A stretch of DNA of 64,000 nt from Musa acuminata AAA Group (lineage: Eukaryota > Streptophyta > Magnoliopsida > Zingiberales > Musaceae), in assembly GCF_036884655.1 (NCBI RefSeq), contig NC_088340.1, forward strand, positions 13,356,501 to 13,420,500, given 5' to 3'. This document shows, piece by piece, positions 1-11,305 of this stretch. The notes under the pieces were generated by a model. That model searched no databases and had not been told where the DNA came from. It saw nothing but the letters and a program-made list of their open reading frames with translations. Position numbers and translations under genes: made by a program. The stretch's first letter is position 1, and each line of letters begins with the position of its first letter.

Positions 1-2
1 CA

Positions 3-164
3 ACTACTTGCTATGAATGCAAGAAGAAGGAAGCACTTTGGGACGAATCAAGCTCATCCGAAGACGAGGAGAAAATCAACAAAGGCGATGTGGCAAACTA
101 TGCCTTAACGGCTTTCGTCAATGAGGTAACCAAAACCCCTTTGCCTTATTTCGAAATTACTTGA
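3..164 (+). pseudogene. gag fragment of a Ty1/copia-like retroelement
   Basis: The open frame from about position 3 to the stop at 162-164 reads with a zinc-knuckle-like start (CYECKKKEALW). It then has an acidic Ser/Glu run (SSSSEDEE) and a segment ending FVNEV. This order of a Cys-containing knuckle followed by an acidic stretch is familiar from plant Ty1/copia (UBN2-type) gag proteins. Only this piece is present and the frame then stops. No protease, integrase or reverse transcriptase follows in the next 2.1 kb, so this is a remnant or part of a non-autonomous derivative whose left part lies outside the window. The assignment rests on a short stretch. Confidence 0.5.
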
Positions 165-812
165 TCTTTTTCATGAGTTATTTTTAAATTAGTTAGTAAA
201 AAATAAAAATTACAAATTATAAAAAGATTATATCATGCTTCATTTTATTTTGAGAAAAATGATCATAAAAATTATATGTTTTATGATAAATGAATAAAAT
301 ATTAATCTAATGCTTGTAGACCTAATAAGATTAACCTTATGTATGTATTTAAGAAGCATGAATGTGTATCTAAATTGATGATTTCTTATTGTGATTAAAA
401 ATGCTTCATGTTTAATGAAATCATGCTTAATGATTTAATAATGCATAATGATCATATTTAATGAGTTTATATTTCGAAATTATGCATGATGATTCTTGTA
501 ATTTATGGCTTCTCGATTTTTACCATAATGAAAGTTATTTTTTTGGTTTTAAAAATGATGCATATTTTGATTTGGCATAAATGAAAAAGGCATGCTTATA
601 TGAAATAATATAAGTATCATACTTGACGATTTTATATTTAATTATGCATGATGATTTGAAGTATTAATGATTTTTGGATAATTTATGGCTTATTGATCTT
701 GATGATTTTCATGATGAGATTTGCTCTTTCGATTTTAAATTATGATATATGGTTTTCATATGAAAAAATTGAACATCCTAATATGAAATCAATCACATAA
801 AATGAAACACAT

Positions 813-815
<3 letters not shown>

Positions 816-861
<46 letters not shown>
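816..861. repeat. (TA)n microsatellite
   Basis: Uninterrupted TA dinucleotide tract of about 45 bp inside the AT-rich retroelement interior. Confidence 0.95.
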
Positions 862-862
<1 letters not shown>

Positions 863-1837
863 CATTGGAAACAAAATGATAAACCAAATCGTTTGTTTAA
901 AGAAGCCTTATGTTTAATGTGTTATATTTTTTGTCATGATGATAAAATTTATTTTTAGATCTTAAACGATGATGCATGCTTTGACTCGACACAAAAAACT
1001 TGGGCATTCTTGTGTGAAATAAATCAAATAAAAAAAGGGGGAAGGAAAATATTTTTCTTAAAGAATTTCTCAATCCCTACTTTATCGATCTTCAAAAAAA
1101 GATATCAATGAATGTATGTTTGTTATTTTTTGAATCTCTTAAAAGTGATTTTACGTTGACAATTTGAATTTGAATGAGCTTTTATCTTCATTTTTTTAAG
1201 AATTATAACTTGAGATTTCTTTTGCATGAATCAAGATATTATATCATTTGATCTCTTACGTCTCTTTTTGTCATTTAATAAAGAGAACATCTCTTATGAA
1301 ATTCATGACATAAATTTTTTTTTGAATATCTTTTACTATTTGATCTCCTATGATTCTACTTGCTATATATTAAACGGAAGCATTATTGAAATCATGATCT
1401 TGAATTCTCGAGATCAAAACTTGATATTTTCCTTATGTGAATCAAGATCACTCATTTTTTATTCTCGAATGATTTCTTACATTTTATTAAAGAAAATATT
1501 TGTCCAAATAAATCATAATGTTTCCTTGATTATTTTTTTCTCACAACTTGAGATGATGCGCTTTGATGTTTGGAACATTGTATACACAAATTGATTTTTC
1601 TTCCATATTTTGATACTCCCTTCTTTCGATGAAGTATAACTCATCCCCAAATTAAATTTTTTTTTATTCTTTATGTGATGATTTGAAAATTGATGGAAAG
1701 GGAGAGAAAATAAGTGATTAATATTTAAAAAATTTAATGTCTTAGTATCATGCATAAGAATTAGATATAAAGGGAAAAAGAATTACAAATTGTATTCTTC
1801 CTTTCTTTTTGACAATGACAAAGGGGGAGATAAAATC

Positions 1838-2090
1838 TGCTAGCTTGCATGATGATATATGGAAGAAGAAGCTAAAACTTGTTAGCTTGCACATTGTAAA
1901 GAGAGCAAAACTTGCTAGCTTGCTCACCTCAAAAGAGAAGCAAAAATGTAAGCTTGCAAAATTTACAATCTTACACATCTTTAAAGTTAATGATGATTTG
2001 GTGGTTATACATGTTGTAAAGTGATATAAAATATGCTAGCTTGCATGTTTTAATATGATATAGCACTTGCTAAATTTGCTAACTTACAAG
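1838..2090 (+). repeat. Degenerate GCTAGCTTGCA repeats
   Basis: Variants of GCTAGCTTGCA recur near 1840, 1881, 1913, 1951 and 2034, and a weaker one near 2075. Several are followed by similar text (cattgtaaag or catgatgat). They sit just 5' of the polypurine tract of the left element, so they probably belong to its 3' untranslated region. Confidence 0.6.
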
Positions 2091-2334
2091 TAATGATGAT
2101 AAAACTTGAGATTATGATTATTATGCAATGTTGTAAAACTTATATATCAAACACTTAGAAAGTTGCACTTCTCCTTTTTGTTGATGACAAAGGGAGAGAA
2201 GTATGATGTTATGCATAATTTTATGATAACATGTTATTTGGATTTTTAATCCAAAAGTTCTATCAATATGACATATTGATAGGAGTTTGTTTAAACTCCA
2301 TCATCAATTAGTTATCATCATAAAAAAGGAGGAG

Positions 2335-3771
2335 ATTATTAAATATTAGATTTTGATGATAAAACCAATTGATAGTGTTTATGATTTGATCTGCGTTTTG
2401 AGTGATGCGGGATGCTTCGATCAGGGAGAGATAATTAAAGCAGGAAGAATCATGTTGGGTCGGAGAAAAACATGTCAGAAGATTAGACGTCAAGCCAAAG
2501 GATCGGTCGACATATCGACAGAAGGCTTCGAGCCATGAGTTCGGGTATCGGGCCAAGAAGAGTGAAAATTACGCTAAGTAAATCGGAGTTGCGGAGGTCA
2601 ACTGGTTGATTGGGCAATAGGCCGCAAGAGAGGACGATGCGCCGAAGATTCGTACAAAGTGCTGATAAACCAATGACATGCTAAACAACACTTGATTTGC
2701 TTTGTAATAATTATCTATATCGAAATAGATTTTATGTGTGCATGATTAACTATGATAGCAAGGCATAAAGCAAAATAAAGTTCAGGAGTCAAAAACACGA
2801 TTTTGTTGGGGTTCAAGAGTTCGTCGGAAGTTCTATCGGAATTGATCGAAAAGTCCAGGAGCTTGCCAAAGAAGCTTGTCGGAACTCGCCAAGAAGATCA
2901 TCGTGAAGTCCAGGAGCTTACTAGAAGTCTGTTGGAACATTGCCAAGAGATCGTCGGAAGTCCGCCGGAAGATCATCAGAAGCTCGCCGGAAGAAACCTA
3001 GACTTACGGATTTGTTTAGCTTAGTAAATGTCTTAAATTTTATAATTAGTACATAATTGGGATTGAAATTAGGCCAACCCAATTAGGGGCCAATTGGGCC
3101 TATATATGGACTATGTTGGGTCCAATGAAAAACCCAAACAGTGACCCAACATGTGGTACCGCCAGTCTAGGCGATGGTACTACCCAAACACAACCTCCCA
3201 AGCGGTGGTACCACCAGGACCCGAGAAACCCGGGATGAGACATTTTTAGGCTCCAAGTTTGAATCAACTTGAGGCCTATAAATACCATCTCATCTTTGGT
3301 TAACATACACAAGAATTAAGAGTCAAAAAAGAAAGAAACACTACTGTAATCTTGTGTGAACTCCTCTCAACAATCTAAGTGTTAGAATAGTTTAAGAGAT
3401 GAGTAAGTGGGGGTGTAAGAGCTATCTCCTAAACCCGGTAAAAGGAAAAAAAGCTGTAAAAGGTGGTTGGTCTTCGCCTATTGAAGGAAGATCGATAGTG
3501 GATGCCGGTGGCCTCGACAGAAGAGGAATCGACGGAGTGGATGTAGGTCACGACGACCGAACCACTATAAACTTGATTTGCATTTCTATTTGTACAATTT
3601 ACCTTTACTACAAACGTATTTGCTTTACATCCACTATGCTCTTCAGTACGCTTTTAATTTTAAGTAACTTTTCGAAATCGATTTTAGTCAAATGAGAGAT
3701 TTCGAATCGACGTAATTTTTATCGCTGCACTAATTCACCCCCCCTCTTAATGTCGACTTGTTCCTAACAAT
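2335..3771 (+). mobile_element. 3' LTR (or LTR-like end) of the left copia element
   Basis: A purine-rich tract (aaaaaaggaggagatt, about 2323-2338) precedes the text attttgatgataaaacc, a common LTR start context in plant copia elements. The block has a promoter-like 'cctatatatgga' at about 3099 and 'cctataaatacc' at about 3275. It closes with aattcaccccccctctt...cctaaca near 3735-3770, the usual 3' end of such LTRs. The canonical 5' TG is not clear, so the left boundary is approximate. No primer-binding site follows position 3771, which fits a 3' LTR. The region 2815-2995 holds imperfect internal repeats of a 'gccggaagatcatc'-like motif. Confidence 0.5.
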
Positions 3772-5087
3772 GTGGATACTTGTAGGAGATCTTGATCTGT
3801 AGTGGACCATTTTGGACCCTTTATTGTGCGACCATTCAGAGATTGTGAAGTTTGTTTGTAATTTGCATTGGCTATAAAATATTTACTAAAATGATTGCTT
3901 GTGGATCCCGAATGAGACGTTTTCTTTAACCCATTTTCTCTTTTGTAGGTCCTAAGGGACCATATGAGGTTTCGGGAAGATTAACTTTTACGGATAGACA
4001 TACAAGGGTGTCGTACGGTTTAGACAAAATTAACTAAGTGCATGACAACACGAACAGAGATATGCCACCTCTAAGTACGAGAATGATTTCTTGTAACCTG
4101 TCACCAGTTTCCTCAATGGCCTGACACAAGAAAGTTAACCTATCGGTTCATTGGCCCATCACATCATATTATAAACAAATATCAAATATCGAAGATACAA
4201 ACGAAGAATATAAGTATGAACGGAAGTAAAAAAAAAGTGATGTCCTAGGACAGTAATAAAGGACTAAATCTCAAAATCCACGTACAACTATTGTTCCGGC
4301 AGTATATAAATTTTCTCACCAAAGTGTTAATCTACTCAACTTCAGAAGCCAAAATTTTTTTACTCTCAAAGATCCCACAGAAAAACAGAGATTGCTTTTG
4401 TGCACAAGCGTTAATCAGCAACAGATATGTGATTCTAATATACGAAATCCCAAAATATTAATTGAACCACATGCAGGGCACAGATAGGATGGAGTTTTAT
4501 CATGTAGGGAATGTCGCATTTCATTGGTCTATAGAAGCTACCCTGGTATTATTCCAACAATGTGCCCCGGCATTGTTTGGGTAACTTTGATTCAGATCCC
4601 AAGATCAATACCATTGGATTCTAAGATCCTAGACACAATGGCCTGATTGATCATTAAGAATTGACTTATAATATAAGAACAATATTCATGATCTGAACCG
4701 CAAAAGGAAAAGAAATGCTTGAAAAAATAAAAAAAGAAAAGCAACCTGTTGGAAACTATATTTGTCTAACTTGAAAATCCTTATAGATCGCCATCAAATC
4801 AGCAAAATCAACTAAACGAATAAAGACAACGAACACTTCATTAAAAAGAAATGGAATTTGATGCATCCATGCACTTATATAACAAACAACAAATAATTTA
4901 ACTAACTGATTATATCATAAGAATATGAGATTTCAAGGAAACAATTCCTTTCATCTTAGGAGAATCAAAGTTTGTCTCACTGTGCAAAGTAACATAAAAG
5001 ACATAGCACGCCTATGCAAGTCATACGTGAAAGAACAAGAAAGAACTTCAAAAAATCTATATTTGGTAATCAAATGTGACATATTAC
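3772..5087. other. Intergenic, no gene recognised
   Basis: AT-rich sequence with no long open frame or recognisable domain on either strand. The end of the unidentified minus-strand gene to the right may reach into this stretch, but I could not place a terminal exon with confidence. Confidence 0.4.
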
Positions 5088-5502
5088 CTTCTACTGTACG
5101 TTTACAGGCACGATAAAGGATGATTGGCCATGATGAAGAATTTTGAACAATCTTGATTGCATCATATATGGGCTCACTTTGTCCCAATCTCAGCTGAAAC
5201 TTCACTTTCTGTGGCTGTTCAAACAAAAATTTCAACATCAACCTCTGACATAAAAGGGAGAATCTTGCTAAATAAGTTTTCACAAGATGAGAGTAGGGCA
5301 TTATAACATGCCTGATGAATATATAGCAACTTTCCTCGTCATGTAAATCAAGACAATTCAATCGATGGTAACACTAGCCACATAGGGAACGACGACATTC
5401 TACGAAAGAAACAAATGAATCGAACCTGGACAGCCACGATAACAGATTGCAGGACTGGCGAATGCTTGAAGGACTTCAGTTGATTGAAGACTCCCAGACC
5501 AC
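5088..5502 (-). CDS. Unidentified small gene, two internal exons (partial model)
   Basis: Two plausible minus-strand exons join here. The first (5502 down to 5426) lies between an attgcag acceptor and a CAG/GTTCGA donor and reads GGLGVFNQLKSFKHSPVLQS followed by VIVAVQ. The second (5214 down to 5088) has a pyrimidine-rich acceptor ending gaacag and an AAG/GTAATA donor, and reads PQKVKFQLRLGQSEPIYDAI and on to ILYRACKRTVE. The second exon looks like real coding sequence in composition and splice signals. I do not recognise the family. A first exon could start at the ATG at 5688 (MVAPAGSIRASSSKISRF), but its junction is uncertain and no 3' terminal exon was found. An alternative is a small single-domain protein ending soon after the second exon. 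Confidence 0.35.
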
Positions 5503-5744
5503 CTGCAATCGATCCACAATTCTCTCCGGCGGCTTTACCGGATCGCTCGAAACCCTATAATTTCCGTCTAAGGGGGAAAAAAGAAGAACAACCATCCAAG
5601 TTTCCTTCGATAGCTCGCGGACGACCTTGAAGGAGAAACGAGAAATCTTAGAGGAGGAGGCTCGAATCGAGCCTGCCGGCGCGACCATGGGGACGAACAC
5701 GGCAGCAGGCAGCGGCAACTCGAGCGCGGCCGTTCCAGGTAAAG

Positions 5745-5748
<4 letters not shown>

Positions 5749-5804
<56 letters not shown>
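5749..5804. repeat. (TA)n microsatellite
   Basis: About 55 bp of uninterrupted TA repeat, about 200 bp upstream of the UNG start codon and next to the 5' end of the unidentified minus-strand gene. Confidence 0.95.
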
Positions 5805-5806
<2 letters not shown>

Positions 5807-6011
5807 GTGGATTAAATGTCGCTCAATCTGGACTCGAGCTCGATTTACATTTTCCGCGAATGATCGAGTTGATTTATAATTAATATATACTTCCAATTCA
5901 AATCCCTAGAACGGCACGGGAGGCAACGTTGCCCACCTCCCGCCAAAACGACGTCCGCCGGGCATCGTCGTCTATAATTGGCCGCGCCGACGCACCCAAC
6001 CAAAAGAAAGA

Positions 6012-8984
6012 ATGGGAGACAATGGAGAAGGGCAAAAAATGGCTTCGTCCGCCAAAAACCTTGACGAGCTCTTCCATCCCGCGAAGCGGCTCCGCCCTCT
6101 CTCTCCATCCGAACCCCCCGACGCCCTAATCCCCCATTCCCCTGTCTCCCCACTCCGTAAGGCCTCCCCCGCCCGCCGCGACCCCGCGCCGGAGTCCGCT
6201 GCTGCCCCCGCCCTCACCCCAGAGCAGAAGCAGCGGATCGAGATCAACAAGGCCCTTGCGCGGTCGAAGCGAAACCTCCGGATCTGCAGAGAAAGAGTCG
6301 AGAAGGCCAAAGGTACTCGGAACTTTGTTAGGGTTTACAGCTCCTTTTGGTTTGTTCCACGAGTGGTGGCTGATTGTATGGGCACTGGCAGCCGAAGGGA
6401 TGGATTATGTGAAGCTGGAGGAACTTTTGGTGGAGGAAAGCTGGTTGGAGGCTCTCCCAGGGGAGCTTCAGAAACCGTACGCTAAAAATCTTTGTAGGTT
6501 TGTGGAGCGGGAGACGCGAGGGAGTGTTCCGATCTACCCTCCGCCATACCTTGTATTTAATGCTCTCCATTTGACACCCTTTGATCAAGTGAAGGTTGTG
6601 ATCATCGGACAGGTATATTTCCCCTTTGCATCTCGCCATTGGTATTTGCAATGACTCTCTCACTTTTCTTTAAAAAGGATGTTTTTTGTGCGCTCCTTTG
6701 GAGAAGGGAGCCGGTTCGATGATGCATTTTGTTAGTTCAGAAATGTCAGTGTGTCCTGTTGTCATAGAATTTTTACATAGTTTGCTCTAGAGAAAGGTAT
6801 TAGGATTTTCTAGGTGCAAGCTTTCGCCATACATTACAGTCCTTTACATTCTCCTGCATGATAACTTCTCTTTATCTATTCCAGACAATCACTTTTAGAA
6901 AGTGTAACTTAGATCTTGTTCTTTTACTTGTAATTTCTAATTTTCTACTTGAAGCCACATTTTTGGATATATCTAGTGTTCTAGATTGGACATTCCATGC
7001 CATCTCCATTTAATAAGAATAATGATAGAACACTAGATTATACTTAAGCTCTTTCGGTTTCTGTCATGGTTACAGTAAGACATGCTGAATACCATAAATA
7101 TCCCAGGATATCTCAAATCTCATGTTAATTTAGCTCATTATTGTGCCAATATTAGATGGACAGGGGCAAGCAGAAAAAAATGGATTTCAAAGCCTGCTTG
7201 ACAGATAACAAAATTCAGCAAGACTTTAGTTGCGAAGAATAATGAAGGAAATTTATCAACTCCTATATTGAGAATACTTTCTTTTATCCAAGCATAAACT
7301 TGAATGCTACCTTCTGCATATTTGATGTCAGTATGTCTATCCCATAGTTACTTTGAATTCCTCTTCCCACTTATCTAAAATTTCTCTTCTGTGATGCATA
7401 TAATCTGGTAATTCATGAATCTATCTTGCCATTTTCTTCATATCTTTCGAATTGAAGACAATAGATACTTATCGTACAGGATCCATATCATGGACATGGT
7501 CAAGCCATGGGTCTTGCTTTCTCGGTACCAGGTGGGGTCAAGATTCCTTCCAGCCTAGTCAACATTTTTAAGGAACTTAAAGAAGATCTGGGGCATTCTG
7601 TGCCATTGCACGGAAATCTGGAAAGATGGGCTGTACAGGTAGACAATATCACAGAATTGTTTCGACATATATCATGCCATTTGTTGCATAATATGCTGTT
7701 CTCATATTTTGAGAAAGGCATTTTGCACATGTGAATATATTTTAAGTCAATGATCTGTTGCTTCTTAAGTGTGAATCATAAATAACACATCTCAAGGACT
7801 CAGAGCAATCTTCTTCTTTTAAGTCTTTTTTACTCATGCTGAATTGATAATTTTTAATGGTATCAACCAAGTTATCACCAATCATGCTTTTGTTAGATGG
7901 GAGATATTAAATGCAGATCTAGCCTCGAGGGACAAGATAAACCATCTTTTATGGCATGACTAACTTAACGTGCATCGCTCAGTACCTCTAAAGAGGTTTA
8001 TGTTGCCTTTTTCTTATATTTCTCTATCTTTTTTGTAAATTTTATTCAATCTCCTCTAGTATTGTTGGAAAAAGAGTTGATAATATAGTTGGACTACTGA
8101 TTATATCATCTGAAGAATTTTTTTCCAATAATTTCTGTATAAAAAGTATATTATTATCATCATTTTGGAATTTATTTTGTTGATTAACAACTTTCTTAAC
8201 TGATGTTTCATGAAATAATAGTAACAAGTGATTTCTTTTGACATAAAAATTTTAATTTTCACAATATTGAATTATAACATTCTAGTATCTGAAATCTCGT
8301 GTTTCATGATTGATATTGGATATCCAAAATTAACTGATTCTGCTTATTTGCTTGTTTTTGTCTTTTGAACTGATGTTGGATATTAATGTAGGGTGTTCTT
8401 TTGCTCAATGCTGTCCTCACTGGTATGTTATCTTCCTCTGTTAGCATCTTGACTGATTATTTATTGTTTTTCTGTGCTGCTAGTTTGTGGAATATGTTAC
8501 ATTAATCTAGCGACGGATGACGTGAAGTAGAAATTTTATGGAGTTATTATCTTCTTGCAATTTGGTACTGGTTGTGGCTATTAAATATCCAGCATCTCTT
8601 CCTAAATGGTTAAAGAAATTAACTTGCTTTGGTGAGGTTATCTGTGATATATATAAGCTAATTGTTGGATTGGATAAAGGTTAACTCAACCATGTCAACA
8701 ATAGCTGTTCTGGAGTATGCTTAATAGTGCAATTTTGGTTCTGCTCTTTGCCTTTCTGTTTTAAGCGAAGGGTTTGTTGGTAGAAGAATTTGGACTGGTC
8801 GCAACTCAGTGACTCCTAATAGGCAATAATGAAATGTTACCATAAAAGGCATTTATGTTTTTTTTTCCTAATCCTTGGCTTCAATTTCATTACTAGCGAA
8901 CCGTAGTTTATTAGATTACTGATAACTAGGCAAATGGTACTATTTAGTCCAACAAAAATGCTTGGAGGTTGCTTTAGCTTGTCC

Positions 8985-9022
<38 letters not shown>

Positions 9023-9131
9023 ATATATATATATATGTGTATATATATATATACGTGTATATATATATATACGTGTATATATATATATACGTGTATATAT
9101 ATATATACGTGTATATATATATATATATGTG

Positions 9132-9164
<33 letters not shown>

Positions 9165-9900
9165 GTATATATTAATTTAACATATTTCCCTTATCAGTTA
9201 GGGATCATCAAGCTAATTCACATGCCAAAAAGGGGTGGGAGCCATTTACTGATGCTATCATTCGAACAATATCACAGAAGAAATCAGGAGTTGTTTTCCT
9301 TCTGTGGGGAAATTCTGCTCAAGAAAAATCAAGGTATATTCTTTTTATTCCAATTTGCTGGGCTTGTATACGTATATATTTTGCTTGGTCTAGTGTGGTT
9401 TGACCTGGTTTATGCCTTCTGGTTAAAACGATTAAAAATTGGACAACATTGCCAAACAACAACAAAGAAACAGTCTTGGATTATTGGATATGACATGCAA
9501 AAATTAGCTGTTGATGCTGCACTTCCATTTGAATTATGGTTATTACGTTGCTTGTTGCAGACTGATTGATGGGTCAAAACATCGCATCTTGAGGGCTGCT
9601 CATCCTTCTGGCCTTTCTGCTAACAGAGGGTTCTTCGGATGCAGGTTGTTTCCTAGGTTAATGACCGATGTTAACGAAGTTCCTTTATGCATACAGTAAA
9701 AGATACTTGTCTCGGGTGTGAGCATTATAGCTCAGGCTATCCTGTTAATATGCATATGGGATGAATTTAGTTGGTAGCTGCTCGGTATACAACTTGAATT
9801 TTCTTCTCTGATGGTAAGTTCTTCATGTTACAGGCATTTTTCTGAGACAAATCGGGCACTGGAGAAACTCGGCCTTTCTCCCATCGATTGGAAACTGTAG
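6012..9900 (+). CDS. UNG: Uracil-DNA glycosylase, family 1
   Basis: Removes uracil from DNA as the first step of base-excision repair, in nucleus and organelles. Seven exons join in frame: 6012-6312, 6392-6612, 7480-7638, 8392-8422, 9198-9333, 9561-9644, 9834-9900, giving 332 residues. The water-activating motif GQDPYHG spans residues 173-179, split across exons 2 and 3, with the catalytic Asp at 175. The leucine-intercalation loop [12 protein letters not shown] begins at His297. VLLLNAVLT and [14 protein letters not shown] are also typical of the family. Near the N terminus, [12 protein letters not shown] resembles the PCNA-binding segment of plant and animal UNG, with His in place of the second aromatic residue. 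An in-frame ATG at 6039 (MASSAKNL) resembles plant UNG starts better than 6012 and may be the true start. Intron 1 is only 79 bp; intron 4 carries a large TA-rich array. Confidence 0.95.
8985..9173. repeat. TA-rich minisatellite in UNG intron 4
   Basis: About 190 bp of TA repeat. Inside it a unit close to ACGTGTATATATATATAT (about 18 bp) recurs at least four times, flanked by ATGTGTATATA variants. It lies 25 bp upstream of the acceptor of UNG exon 5 (exon starts 9198). Open frames across it coding YIYIYI are artefacts of the repeat. Confidence 0.95.
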
Positions 9901-10442
9901 ATCACATGCAACGCTTCCATGTGTGTTTTCAGCTCAAGATCTCAATCACCACCAGTTATCGTCTGGGTTATAGGTTCTGGCCAACTTTTGAACTAACTTA
10001 GCAGTGTATTATAGCACTATTTGGAAATCTATGAACCATGAACATATCACAGCAGTGTATAGCTAGCGGCAGTCTTGTGATGTTGACGGTTCCCTATCGA
10101 ACAGGATGGACGCTTCAAGTTTTAGGTGTTGATATTTATCTGGAGAGAACCAGCAGGTGCTCGAGTCTTCTCATACGCATCAGTTATCTCCGATCGACAA
10201 AGCTAAGAGAGAGATGCTACAGTGACGATTGCACTTAAAAGGGTGCTTCAGGTCGATTATTGGATGAACCACTCCTTCCATTCAAGCATTACATAACATG
10301 CATTCTCGGATTTCAACGATAAAGAAGTTTGTCATGCATCAAAAACTAGTAAAAAAATAATAAAGTGATTAAATGACTCCGCTCTGACAAAATTGAACGC
10401 CTTATGCTCGACAGAACTCCAGCGAAGATGCGTTATTGTTCC
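9901..10442. other. Convergent intergenic region with UNG and ClpS-like 3' ends
   Basis: 540 bp between the stop codons of two convergent genes. It must hold both 3' UTRs. Nothing else was recognised. Confidence 0.7.
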
Positions 10443-11305
10443 TCATGCTTCCAGGTTGGAATCGGGTTCTATCGCGGAACGCAACCCACGGCGTACCATC
10501 ATCTGCGCGTAGAACTCCGCGTGCTCCTGCTCCATCACATGGCATCAGCATGTCAGAATCACAAGGCAAAGATCTCTTTCTTCCTTAATGCTTAACGTAA
10601 GGATGGATACCTTAACAGTAACAATAACCACTGCGACACCCAGTTGCCGAGACTCGCGAAATAGTTGTCTCGCACCGTCGGCTGTAACGGATGGCACGAC
10701 TTGTGGCAGAACATTTTCCACTGCAAAATTGTCGAGGAAGAAGCTTCAGAATTCGAGGAACCAAAACGGAGGCAATTTGGGGCTACAGATCAATGTCAAA
10801 AATCATATTTTGGGCGCAACTCAACGTCTCACCCCGGCGTCTTAGCCCTTGAGAGGAAGAAGTGGCATCCAGATATAGATGATGGTACGCATACCTAGCT
10901 TCTCCGTGTGGCGTGGATCATCAATGAGCAGAACTTTGTAGCTGTCTCCGCTTCCCAGGCCTTTCCTCGACGCAAGCCTGCCTATGTCTCCACCTGCGGA
11001 CACAAAAGAACAGTGTTTTAGGGCAGATAGACCCAGTGAATGGTTTAATCGACGAGGAAAGTTAGTTTACCTTCTTGGGCTTCGGGGAGGGTGTCGAACT
11101 GGGACTGGTCGAAGGTGGGGCGCTCCAACAGCCCGGCTCCTCCTCTCGACGACCCCAACCCGCCGCCGGTCGAAGCGGCGACCAACGCCATCACATCCCT
11201 CGACTTAGACGGCATGGGCAGGGTAGAAACGGGGGGAGCCGAAGGGACCGGGTTGCAGAAGTTGAGAGCAGGCCATGATGCTCCAACTCTGCCGCTAAGA
11301 GCCAT
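10443..11305 (-). CDS. Divergent ClpS-like protein (Clp protease adaptor fold)
   Basis: Four minus-strand exons, 11305-11071, 10993-10895, 10720-10611 and 10526-10443, join in frame to 175 residues. The C-terminal half (about 95-170) reads SYKVLLIDDPRHTEKLV, then VLPQVVPSVT, then GVAVVIVTVKEHAEFYAQMM and GLRSAIEP. This is the ClpS domain, which in bacteria and plastids delivers N-degron substrates to ClpC/ClpA. Residues 1-80 are rich in Ser, Ala and Pro and low in acidic residues at the start, as in a plastid transit peptide; location in the chloroplast is inference. Compared by eye with remembered bacterial ClpS, the substrate-pocket Asn-Asp-Asp is Asp103-Asp104-Pro105 and the pocket His is Arg136. 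It may therefore not be a classical N-recognin. An upstream in-frame ATG at 11407 would add a poly-Leu stretch from an AGA repeat and is unlikely. It is convergent with UNG. Confidence 0.85.

Larger units (their letters stand above)
165..2330 (+). other. AT-rich non-coding internal part of the left retroelement
   Basis: About 2.2 kb of strongly AT-rich sequence without a convincing gene. The short open frames here (1226-1594, 1809-2024) have no recognisable domain. Two stretches near 1805-1830 and 2175-2205 read 'ttgacaatgacaaagggggaga' and a close variant. That wording is typical of the region between the last coding part and the polypurine tract of SIRE/Maximus-like plant copia elements. 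I read the block as decayed internal sequence of the same element as the gag fragment. Confidence 0.45.
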
